Part shown: one piece after another, positions 53,356 through 64,000 of the stretch
Position numbering within the stretch: the stretch's first letter is position 1
Layout of the letters: each line of letters begins with the position of its first letter
From: Dipetalonema caudispina
Lineage: Eukaryota > Nematoda > Chromadorea > Rhabditida > Onchocercidae
Direction of reading: 5' to 3'
NCBI GenBank assembly: GCA_013365325.1
Contig: JABVXV010000067.1
Coordinates: forward strand, 78,306 to 142,305
DNA: 64,000 nucleotides
Translations under genes and position numbers: made by a program
The notes under the pieces: model-generated
What the model saw: only the letters and a program-made list of their open reading frames with translations
Databases searched by the model: none
Told to the model about the DNA's origin: nothing

Positions 53356-54790
53356 TTCTTCCAGCGAATGCACCAGCTCCGGTTCACTTGACCTTTGACA
53401 TTGCAAAATTTGCTAAGCCGATCAATGAGCTCATATTTTCAACTACTCAAAGTCGCACTCAACCATTCTTGCCTTTATTCCCAGTTCCTATTACCAATCA
53501 GTATCCGATGAATTTAATTACGAGTAATATTACATTTCCGAGAGGATTATGTCCAATCTGTGGCAGAATATATGAATCAAACAAAGTCCTCCAAGTTTGT
53601 TCACATTTCACTTCTCTGCTTTTTTTTAATTCCGTTCACTTCAATTATATGATGTTATCTATCTTATTTTCTCTATGTAAAGTTGAAAGGTTAGACAATA
53701 AATAGGCATTCATAAAAACTGATGGATTCAGGATCATATTATGGCCCATCATGAGCGTAAATATGAATGTGAAAAATGTGCCAGAACATTCGTGTCAGAG
53801 AAACGTATGCGAGCGCATGAACTTAAGAAACATTCCGGTTAGTAATTGCAATCTTTCTTTTGGATTCCAAAATGATGACTTCAGTAAGACTTCATAATTT
53901 TGAAAAATTTGCTGAAATATTCTCGATATTTAAATTAACATTTTGAATCTTTTGAATTTTAGCGCATACAAGCAATTTTGTGAAGGAAAATAACGGTGAA
54001 CGGAAATTATTCGAGTGTAATCAGTGCGATCGAACCTATGAAACTTTTTACAATTTTAAGGAACATTTAGCTAAGCATAGAGGCAAATTATTTCGTTGCA
54101 CAATTTGCAACAAACATCTGTCCGGACAGAGTGCTCTAAGCAGTAAGCTTTGAATCATTGATTGAAGCATTTTTTAAATATATTATATTAATCATTTATT
54201 CAATAAATCTCCGTAAATTTAGGTTGTTTATTACCTCGATTTCAAGTATAGGATTGGGCTTTCCCTTTGAAATCATAAAAATCCAAATTTAAATTTCAGG
54301 ACACGCAAAAATTCACGAAAAACCTCATGAATGTATGATGTGTACCAGCCGATTCAGTTCAGCCTACGATTTAGATTGTCATTTCAGCTACTACCATTCA
54401 ACCATTAAACGGTTCAAATGCTTTCACTGTAATCGGGTACTATACAACTATTCAGGTAAACTGCGCCACGAACGATTATGTTCCTTGAAAAGTGTTATCA
54501 AGAAAGTCCCATATTCTCAGGCTGCTGTCTTCCAGAAAGCAATACCTCATCCTGAAGGAATTATTCAGGCAGAACCAGGACATGAACTGGTAAAAAAATT
54601 CAGTAATGATGAGGAATGTACAACCATTCAGAATCATCCGGTCAGCATTAATTTGATCTCGCAGTCGAGATTTTATACTCCCAAAACAGTACCTGAAAAT
54701 ATACAAAAGCTCATTCCGGCCTCCAAGACCGAACAAAGGAAAACATTTCATATTTGTGATATTATGCATGATATTCCAGGTTTTTCGTAA
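53356..54790 (+). CDS. C2H2 zinc-finger protein, six fingers, 5' end missing
   Basis: Probable nuclear DNA- or RNA-binding protein. Exons 53356-53594, 53732-53837, 53963-54142 and 54300-54790 join in phase. The first listed exon starts after a TTTGCTAG acceptor in phase 1, so the starting ATG is on an earlier, unplaced exon. The leading 60 residues are Pro/Thr/Phe-rich. Fingers in order: CPIC with DHIMAHH (split by the first intron), CEKCARTF with HELKKH, CNQCDRTY with HLAKH, CTICNKHL with RHAKIH, CMMCTSRF with CHFSYYH, and CFHCNRVL with RHERLC, which is C2HC. Linkers are mostly not the TGEKP type; one GERKLFEC linker approximates it. The C-terminal 100 residues carry no domain. Target unknown. 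Confidence 0.75.
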
Positions 54791-57037
54791 TAGTGTCTAA
54801 AGATGAAAAATGAAAGTGCTTTTTGCTTTATGCCCTTGATCATATCAAAATAAAAGCTCTTGTTTCACAATATTGTTTAATATGTGAAATTTTTTCTAAA
54901 CCATGCAATATCTCCTCTAAATTTATAGAGAAGAAATTTGTGATCAAAAAGTGGTAGCAAAAAGTAGTCAGTGCCACTGAAGCAAGAAACAAAAATCGTC
55001 ACTAAATCACCGATTTTATGCTGTTTGTGAATGATTTTCTTGAAATTCTCCTAGAATTCTTTTAAATCTTCAAATTTAGCTATTGCATTACTGCTTTGAT
55101 TCGAGTTATATAAGAAATTGGAAGACTTAGAAATCGTAACTTGCAGTAAATCGTTAAGCTTTTGTCATCATTACATATTATTTTATCTAGGTTGAAGTAT
55201 TTCGAAAAAAGGAACAGGAGAAGGAAGCGGAGAAACATACGTTACTTTTGAGGAAATTTACTGCTTTTTTTGAAGTAAGCAAAGTATGCCAAATTAAGTA
55301 CGAAGGAAAGTAAATCTTCCTGAAATAAACTGAATAAGGAAGGCAGTAAAAAATTTCCAGAAAAAAAAAAATTCTATCATCTAATTTTTTAGGATTAACT
55401 GATGTACATATCGTTTTTTGGAAAATTTGCAATCATTCTGGCAATCACATAAAAACTGCTGAAGAGAGATTATTAGGCAAATTACTTGGACATGTCATAT
55501 ATCACTTACCGTTTAAATACAAATTGCAGATATTTAGCGCTATATTAATTAATTTACATCTTTCTTTCAAATTCATCCATTTGTAATTTTTCGGGAATTT
55601 CAAATGCCACTTCGTTGACGATACAATTTCGATGGGATTTATTTTCTAACAAAATTTGTCAGAGAGAAGGTCCAATTTTGGTTATCGTTTATCTTCCTCA
55701 ATTTCATTCATGCTTCGCTCCATTCAAAAATAACGAAAAAAATCATTTAACGATGGCAAATTCTTCTGTTACGTGTGTTACACTCATCGTAGAAATACAA
55801 ACTGCTTGCTCTATCTCAGTATGTGTTGGTTTGCAACTTAAAGTAATGTAATAAAAAATAATATATTACTTTAAAAAGACAAACTTTCATTTTGCACCAA
55901 TTTTAAGTTATACTAAATGATTATACATCAAACATTAAGAAAATTACTTTGAAAGTAAATATATTTTGCAATACGCAATTTTGTATCTCACACTACGGCA
56001 TTCATAAGCAAACATGTTGACGAAAGTGAATTGGGCATATGTATTCTTATTATATTTGAAAAGTGTTGTAATTCCTCCTCTCTTCCCTGCTACAATACTC
56101 TGCAGTGAAGAGTGATGTGAAAAAAAACAGTAAAAAATCTGATAGAGTTGATACAGTTCAACACAATGTGTCTCACGATCACGATGGATACAGCCATTCA
56201 TCAACCTGATTTTCGAAATGAAATCTCACTGCTTAAGTACTTCATTTAATCTATCTATCGTTGATGAAACTCATATCCTTTAAGAGATCGATATAGATTT
56301 CGAAAATTTTATGTTTTAAGAAAATTTCACCCCATTTGGCCATTCGTTAACAACAGCGGCTATTACTAGCTCGAAAATCTGTTATATAAGAGTGCCACAT
56401 ATACTCTTGTTTCATAGGTCAAAACATCAACAAGTTCGCTTTTCTTTCATCCATTATTTTCTAACAATCCAAATAGACGACAACATATATCTTTTACATG
56501 GAACTGATAGAAATAATTTTTATTAGTCTTAATTTTTTCCACTTAACTTCACAATAAATTTTAATTAAAGTAGACATTTTTAGGTAATAATTTTATGAAT
56601 ATGAGATATTACTGGGAGAATCTGGACTGGTATTCGTGTTATGCAAAATTTTGAGCACATAGCCCACGGATTTATAATATGAAATAAGGGCTGCCAATCA
56701 GAATTAAGATAGTTTTTCTGATGTAATAAATAAACTGATTTCTCTCATATTTTTCCAGCATTTTGGGATATTTTTGAAAAGTCTGAAGGCAAAATATCAA
56801 AACAAAAAAAAAAAATATGCATAGGAAAGTGTGGATAGAAATAACAACTGGTAACAAACACTCGGAAAAATCAAATTTTCATGCAGATAAGCCAGATTTT
56901 TAACAAAACTAACAGAAACAACTTACTGAAAAATATACCATAAAATAATTTTTCACCAATTCTTTTCCCTCCCTTAACAATAGGTATTATACAAAGAGAT
57001 CCTTTCAATGACATACAAAATTGATGTCAGTATATCC
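54791..57037. other. intergenic region between convergent genes
   Basis: 3' flanks of the zinc-finger gene and of Aquarius. Open frames up to about 86 codons on both strands show no motif or exon structure. Confidence 0.45.
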
Positions 57038-60000
57038 CTATTTCCCCAGCTTTTCTGGGTCTTGCCTTTCGAAGTCCATACTTTCGAAAGCAATGTCAGC
57101 TTCTTCCGTTTCCATTGCGATCGGTTCCGGTATTCCTTTTTCTTTTTCAGTTTTTGCCTCCTCAGCAGCTTTCGCAGCCGCTTCAGCTTCCAACCGCGCA
57201 TTAATTGCAGCCTAAAATTAAAGCTGATGAGAAGATTAGTCCCAATTAAATTTCATTTTGGAAGAGAATTTTAATAACTAGTTCTGCCAGTGATTTAAAT
57301 GAATGAAAAGAATAACAATTAAAAGAAATTAAACTACCGTAAGTTAATAAAAGCAAATCTTTATAATATTATTACAGATTTGGAGAATAAAATATATATG
57401 CAAACTAGACTTTCTTAACCATATGCAAATTGTACTTCCTAATTTCTAGAAGCTCAAAAAATTATTTCGAAGCTCGAAAAAATTCAAAAACAATTACCTG
57501 ACGAGCATCAAAATAATCCTTCATGTGCTCTTTATAACTTTCCTTCATTTGTTCCATATTACTCATGTAGAATTGATGGACGAATGTACTCATATGAACA
57601 GTATCTTGGATTTGAATTGGTTTAGATGCCGGCGATTGACCATTCTAAAATAAAATGGTATCCTTGTTTGGAGAAGCCTACTAAAGTTTTGACGACATTT
57701 ATGTTATCTTGAAATTAATTGAAATGATGGAGGGTAAAAAGATATATTATTTTAAAAGAATGGAACAAAAAAAAAAGAAATGTTTGAGAAAAATCAATAG
57801 AAAAAAGGTAGTTTACCTTTCTACACATTAAGTATGTTTCATGAGGAATTATCATCAGCTTCTGTGGATATTTGCACAACTGGAAAGAAAGTATTTTTGA
57901 CATCATTTATAGAGATTTATAAGTTTGATTGGAGAGTGATAACTCTAAATTAGATAACACTTATAAGAAATCAGTCTTTCACTTCAAAATATAAAAATCT
58001 TTACTCGCTGAAATGCAGTTGCAAGCTCAAGGCAATTTTGGAACAAACTGACTCGTCCCAACACATAAAGACCCAAACGTGCTCGAGAAAGAGCCACAAC
58101 CAAACGACGAACATCCCTAGAATTAATGTAATAGTTTTGCTTTTCAATACCCAAACATGGAAAACAGAGAACTTTTTGGAGTGTTTTAAACATAAATCAG
58201 GAAATATTAAGGCGCATCAAAATCAATGACAAAGACCCTCAATTTGTAACTAAACCTTATGTGACCGATGTTTCTCGTTCTTACAAGTGAAAGAATAATG
58301 TAATCATTCTGCTGTCCCTGATATTTGTCAACTGTTGAAATCTGAAAAACGATACAATTATCATAAAAGATTTATATCAACTGACTAGATTGTCTCATTT
58401 CTCACTGCACTATTAAATAGGCCATTGTGCACGTTCTAATGCACTGGAAAGTTTCTTTTATTCATGCATATAAAATGGAAACCACACAATTCCTAAAGGC
58501 ATAAAACAAAAGTTTTATAAAATTTAACATGAAAAAACCTCTACACAAAAAAAGAATCTGAAAAACAGCATATTCTGGGAACAGATAATAATAAACCTTG
58601 TGTGGCACTCCAATTAACGGATTTTCTGCACATCGTGTCTGCACTACATCACGTAACAGTGATGCTTGGCCGTTATAGGTTGTTATGATTGATATTTTTT
58701 CTGCAGGATAACCCAAAATACGCATATACGTGAATAGTGCTACAGCATATTCTGCTTCTCCGAGATTCTAAAAAAAATTGCGTTTGAACTGGAGATTTTC
58801 CCAAAGCAAAGTGGAAAAATTGGAAAACAAACCTGATAAAAGTAGGGGCTTGGAGTAGTTTCACCAACACCGTTGAAATCCGGAACGTCGATAAGTTGAT
58901 AATTGAATAAGAACCCAGAATTTGCGCGCTGGAACTCTGGAAGAGCTTCAATGTGCGGTAAGTTACCCAACTGTTCATATCGCCAGTTATAAAGATCTGC
59001 TATTCTGAAATTTATCATGTTAAGGATTCATGCTCACTAAGCTTGAAAATTCTATTAAGAATTATTCTGATAATTCCAAGAATATATATGCCCAAAACAT
59101 ACTCAGCTCTAGCACGACCCTGCTGATTAAGCAAGACATGTGGAACACCAAGTCGAACAAATCTCGCAAACAGACTTTGTTCCATGTTGGAATATTTTTG
59201 AAAAGCAATGTTCTGAACAACAGGCGGTAGCTGATGATGATCACCAATCATGATCCACCTCTTTAATCTACTCCTACCATCTTGTGGGTTCTGAAAATCC
59301 ATGATATTTTATTAGAGTGATGATAGCAGAGCAAGATTTAATATAACAATTTGACATCTTGAAACACGAGAATGAACGGAAGAATTTTAAATACAGAAAT
59401 ATGCTTTGTCATTTTCAGTTACCTGAAGCAAAAGCGGAATAAATGTTTCAACTTCAAGAATTTGAGCAGCTTCTTCCATCAAAATATTATCGTATCTGAA
59501 TCCAAGTTCCACCAAATCTTTTCGTCGTAGAGCCGCATGAGTGCAAGTCATAGCAATAATTTTGGCTTCCTTTACCTGAAATCCTCGGGATATACATTGC
59601 TACATTTAATCAACATAAATGTTCCAAATCAAAGTCAAAGAAAGTGTTAAAACAATTTAAAATTAACCAAAAGATAGTCTGTACGATCCCTGCCTGAACG
59701 TAGCAACTCAAAAGACCTAAATTCTTCAAGCTGAGTGAAAATACCACGAATATACCGCCAACAGCCTTGAGCAATTTCCCAATCTTCATCAAAAGAAACA
59801 CCCTAAAACCACAAAGTAAAAAAAATGAAAACAAATATATGGTATTGAAGTAGAAAATCTCATGAATGAAAAGAATTAAACTATAAAATGACGCAGATGT
59901 GGTGCGTCTGCGTCATTTTATATATATATTATTCATCACGAGAATTCAGCTTGTGAGAATTGTATAAAAACACATTGGCAAAAAACCGGTCAATAAGAAC

Positions 60001-63000
60001 GGAAAACATTTTTGACCTTAAACAGCGGCGGTGGAACATCGGCAAAGTATCTTGTAAAGGGAAAGTGATCGGCAACAGCTTTCGCACTTGGGTTTGGATT
60101 TGTTTTTGATTGAGCAACATCACTTTCAAATTTTTCCCAACGTGCGAATACCTGAACAATAGGCGTCACTATGATAGACACAGCATCACGCGTTAAACTC
60201 AAAGAACTAAAGATATTGAGAACTCAGAATAAAAAGTTTATTTCATGATCAACAAATCACTGAAAAAAAAGGCAGCAAAGGATATGGAGAAATTATAGTA
60301 AAGACCTGATAAAGAAAGAAATATCCAGCAGTTTCACACGTGTATGAGACGTCACCTCCAACATCGAGAGCTTCTTGCAACTTTTCAACCTGTAGATGAT
60401 AAAGCAGTATTAATATTCACTCATTTGAAAACAAATTTTAATGTTTGAAAAAACTAATTTAAGCAAGCATGGCTAAAAATCAGATGAATTCCAAAATCTA
60501 GATTTTCATTGTGCCATTTTTTATTTTATCTGCCACACAATCAATTTGCTTATTACCACTCTTTCTTATGTTAAAAACCGATATTACTCACCTCTTTTAA
60601 GAGATCAAGCCGTTTCTGCAGAACATAATTTACACGACCGTATCTACTGAAATCTTTTTCCGTTTCCAAAGCTTCTTCGCCATGACCTAAACTCAATATG
60701 ATTCAGATATCGGACCATATTAGGAAAGGGATCTTAATTTAAACGTAATAGTAGCATTTAAATTTAAGCATCCATAATCATGAAGAATGCTTTACTGGTT
60801 GTCAGGCCCGGATCCCAGACATGAATTGATGAAGATATTGTGCTTTACAATCAACGATGCGACAATACTATAATGATCTACAAGATAAGGATAACTTTCT
60901 AAAATTATGATTCAAAACACACCTAATCGAAGCAAATGACGCTCATCAACGTCCAATTGCATAATTTTCTCGAAAAGTTGATTAAGAGCCTGATTAGAAT
61001 GTGTCACAATCAGCGTCCGCTGCTCAGGCCAATTATGATAAATATTAGAGATGATCTGAACTGCTACATCTGTTTTGCCTGTCCCTGGAGGACCAACAAC
61101 CATCGTTAAACCAGGCTGCATACCTGCTTTGATTGCTTCTACCTAAAAAAAATACTATTCTTAATAAATAGAGACATCGAACTCTACGATAAACCAACAC
61201 TTAACACTACTAACACAGTCTAAGAGAAACACCTGAGCTGGAGTAAACTGTATAGTATTTTTGCGTGGTTCAACATGAGGATAGGGTCCACGACAAGGTA
61301 TCACGTGCGGTTCCACAACAATTGACGTATCCCGAATTGATGCTTCAAGATCGTGTTGTGGTTCCAGTTCTTTGAAGGTTAATCTGAAAATCATGCACTT
61401 CCAGAAAAAACTTGAAAAGAAAATTTAATACTGTACCAAAAATAAGTTAACTAAGAATAATCGAAACGTAATGGCAATTGATAGACTAGTTCTGACTTAG
61501 TTCATCCTTCGTTAAAGGGAAAATTAGCTTCGAATCTATAAATACTCCAATTTTTTTCCATTTTTTAAACATATTTTCCTAGAATTATAAAAAGCAAACC
61601 TAAAGGGTGGAAAGAGGTTTTCATCACTTGTTGTTGTTCCTACAATCTTCGTATTTGGAAACGATGAAATCAAGTGCTTATAAGATAAAAAAGTGTCGCA
61701 AAAATCGACTGTAGGTACCGCAGTATTCATTCTGAAAACATTTTGAACTAATGTTACACAAAATTTGCCTCGTAGCACATTACAATGAAGAATCAATAAG
61801 TAATTACGATTTATAATGGGCAGCATTTGGTTCACCGTAGCCAAGAATGAGATCATGTAACCAATCCGGCACTACAAATTCTGTATTTAGTAACTGTCGG
61901 ATTGTTGCAAGCACCGCTTTGAAATTATTTGTTTTTGGATCACGACGGATGAGTAAATTGAACGAATAATAAATATTCTGAAATGAATAAATAATACTTT
62001 TGCAATAATCTGACGATACTAACGTTTCACGTGTAAGTAAAAGATTCATTCCTTTGATTAAGTAAGAGAAATCACTGTGAGGCTTATTTTATCTTATAAA
62101 ATCCCTTATTTTACAAGGAAATTCAAACCATACATCTATCGCATCTTCCTGCTGCCCTTCTGTATCCAAACGATACTGATTTTCATCAAGCCATACTCGG
62201 AACTTTCTCGTAAGTCCTTCCAGTACTGTTTTTTTCTCATACGCAGCTAAATATCAATTTACATTATTTTTCAGGCTTTTGGAATATCAATTAAAGCATA
62301 AAAACTCAAGGAATATTACAAGAGGTACTTGAGCGCAGTATTTTCAAAAGAATAATATAAAGTTATTCTGAAGTTCGAAATTGAATGCATAGGTTTCTCC
62401 CCTTAACAAGAAAGAGAGAAGTACGTGAAGACAGTAAAATGGAAGCTATATTTCCGATTTCATTCGTAACTTTAAGTAATATCTGATGAAGAATGATATG
62501 AATTCAACAAACACGATCATACTTCCAAACCAAAATAAGTCTCTAACTGCAACCTCTTCGATAGGGCACATAACGAAGGCATTAAAGAAAATCAGTGGCT
62601 GCAAGCAAAACTAGTACCATATTCTTCAATAACTTTTCCTTCTGAATCAAGCATGCCTTCGATTTCACATCCACGTACCAATGTAACATCGATTTGCTCT
62701 TTGAACGGTTTTGTAATATTATATTTGGTACCAACTGCAGCTTTTGGTTGACAACGAATCAAAAAGCAAACATCATGCTTTCGAAGACCTAAAAATACTC
62801 TGTAGTGATGTTTTTTGGGAAGTAACTCTAAAAAAAAAAAAACACCAAGAATACAACCAAGGGTGATTACTGTAACTGATTGAGTACAAATATATAAAAA
62901 CATTGAATGCTTTCATTTCTGATAGCAAATTCGTTCGATTTTAAAGATCACCAAGTCTTTCTTATCTGAGAAATCTTTCTTCACAATGGCATAATCACAC

Positions 63001-63592
63001 ATCGGATTAAGATACAAGTGTAAAGCACTTATCGTAATGTAACTCCACTTAATCCACCTACACGTAAAGACTGCTGGTAGTACGGACCGTCTTGTCTTGA
63101 TCAACATTAAATAGTAACGTAGAGAGCTTGAACATAAAAACATATACATAAAAAATGCAACCACAAAACGCCAAGATCAACAAGATGCTCGGTTTTCAGT
63201 GCGATATTCTTGGTGTTAATCATATCAGCATAAAAATATCCATAAAAATTACCAACCTTCCCATTCCGTACGAATATCTGTTCGCCTTGGTAAATTGATC
63301 GTTAAATCCGCTTTGACAACAGATGGGCTTTTTTCACCGATAAGAGGTTTACCAACCTCGACAATCTGAAATGATGGAAAGAAAACTGATGATTAAAGCA
63401 AATCGCTAACCTACTAAAATAGATTTTAAGTACTACAATGTATTCAAGGAATTTGAAATAAAAAAACCTGAAATTCCACTAATGGCAAAGCCATTCGTGC
63501 CCATCCACCCCAAACAGTTTCATTTGGATTAGATTCATGTGCCCATGGCTTCAAACGAAATATGGCATCCTCGATATCCTGACGAATTTCAT
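57038..63592 (-). CDS. emb-4: intron-binding spliceosomal helicase Aquarius, C-terminal part (N-terminus beyond window; frame break)
   Basis: Superfamily 1 (Upf1-like) RNA helicase of the spliceosome, nuclear; the C. elegans member is EMB-4. 21 exons run from 63468-63592 to 57038-57211 and give about 970 residues, against roughly 1,480 for the human protein, whose N-terminal ARM region would lie past the right edge. Conserved blocks: [69 protein letters not shown]. Helicase motifs: [15 protein letters not shown] (60923-61142), Ia [27 protein letters not shown] (59423-59577), [38 protein letters not shown] and [15 protein letters not shown]. The tail is Ala/Glu-rich, ending EKLGK. All junction phases agree except that exon 59423-59577 has 155 bases where homology requires 153: a T6 run at 59519-59524 (A6 in the gene) shifts the frame and meets a stop 14 codons on. 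Everything else is intact. Confidence 0.95.
59882..59922. repeat. perfect 16-base inverted repeat in an Aquarius intron
   Basis: TATAAAATGACGCAGA and its exact reverse complement surround a 9-base loop, in the intron between exons 60017-60151 and 59668-59802. A stable hairpin in RNA; function unknown. Confidence 0.8.
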
Positions 63593-64000
63593 CTGAAGCA
63601 CATTGGTATTTCAATTTTGTTCCAAAAAAACATGTGTCAATTTCATTTTCTAATTTATTGTCATTTTTATTGATTGTCGAGACCATTATGTTCTTGGTAA
63701 TCAATAAAAATACGGTACTATAAACTGCATAAAAAGTGCCAGCTACCGGATTCAGCATGTATTAGTGACGCAACCACCGTTTTCTTTTTTTAAATAAATC
63801 GCCAAACTTCTATTCCACTCGCTACTATATTCTATACGTTTAATGAAATTACAGTCAAAACTGTTAAATTTCACAAAACAGTGATAAAAATCAGAAACAG
63901 TAGGTCGATGAAGAAATAAACCACAAACAGAAACAACGTAATGACCTACATGTTGATTCCATTTGAAAAAGATTGAAATTGCGAAGTAAATAATCGTGGA
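63593..64000. other. intron sequence of Aquarius up to the window edge
   Basis: No further minus-strand exon is recognisable right of the CTTCAG acceptor at 63593, so this is taken as intron, with the next upstream exon outside the window. Confidence 0.5.

Noticed and set aside
54476..54769. 97-codon minus ORF
   Set aside because: Shadow of the last coding exon of the zinc-finger gene on the other strand.
55187..56204. ORFs on both strands of 78-86 codons
   Set aside because: No motif, no splice context; spacer between convergent genes.
57008..57274. Two plus ORFs of 64 and 88 codons
   Set aside because: Antisense shadows of the Ala/Glu-rich last Aquarius exon.

Overview
The window is nuclear DNA of a nematode, most likely a filarial or other clade III species. 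Evidence: very AT-rich intergenic DNA, many short exons with GT-AG introns and TTTCAG-type acceptors, acceptor-like (spliced-leader) sites just upstream of several start codons, and proteins of nematode or general animal type. No prokaryotic operon, CRISPR array or provirus is visible. Gene models were built by hand from splice signals, reading frame and phase, so exon ends are predictions.

Layout. 0-9.6 kb: 5' end of a Polo-like kinase (minus), a small unassigned gene (plus), one secreted phospholipase A2-type exon (minus), a mostly empty stretch with a long (GT)n tract, then a small unknown gene (plus). 9.9-12.6 kb: translation initiation factor eIF5 (plus, 9 exons), 273 bases behind the unknown gene and possibly in one operon with it. 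13.9-20.6 kb: a 15-exon minus-strand gene of about 860 residues that I do not recognise, carrying a divergent repeated module (G-hydrophobic-V, FVWTPSL, GDWI). 20.6-25.5 kb: gene-poor, with CATA, GAT and TA microsatellites. 25.5-28.8 kb: a tetraspanin (plus).

30-43 kb is a run of small membrane or secreted genes without recognisable enzymes: a 45-residue membrane micropeptide (plus), a basic/acidic disordered protein (minus), a single-pass membrane protein whose first exon resembles the micropeptide (minus), a threonine-rich mucin-like membrane protein (plus), a second micropeptide (plus) and a two-Sushi-domain secreted protein (minus). Three of these share a short motif at the end of the membrane segment, AY-x2-G-x2-D.

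45-64 kb holds core genes: initiator tRNA-Met (plus), cytosolic tryptophanyl-tRNA synthetase (minus, 8 exons), a six-finger C2H2 protein (plus), and the C-terminal two thirds of the spliceosomal helicase Aquarius/EMB-4 (minus, 21 exons, running off the right edge). The Aquarius gene has a reading-frame break in a T6 run at 59519-59524, probably an assembly homopolymer error.

Functionally, eIF5, initiator tRNA and TrpRS serve translation, Aquarius serves splicing and Polo kinase the cell cycle. They are neighbours by chance as far as the sequence shows. The less explored content is the repeat-module gene and the cluster of tiny membrane proteins.
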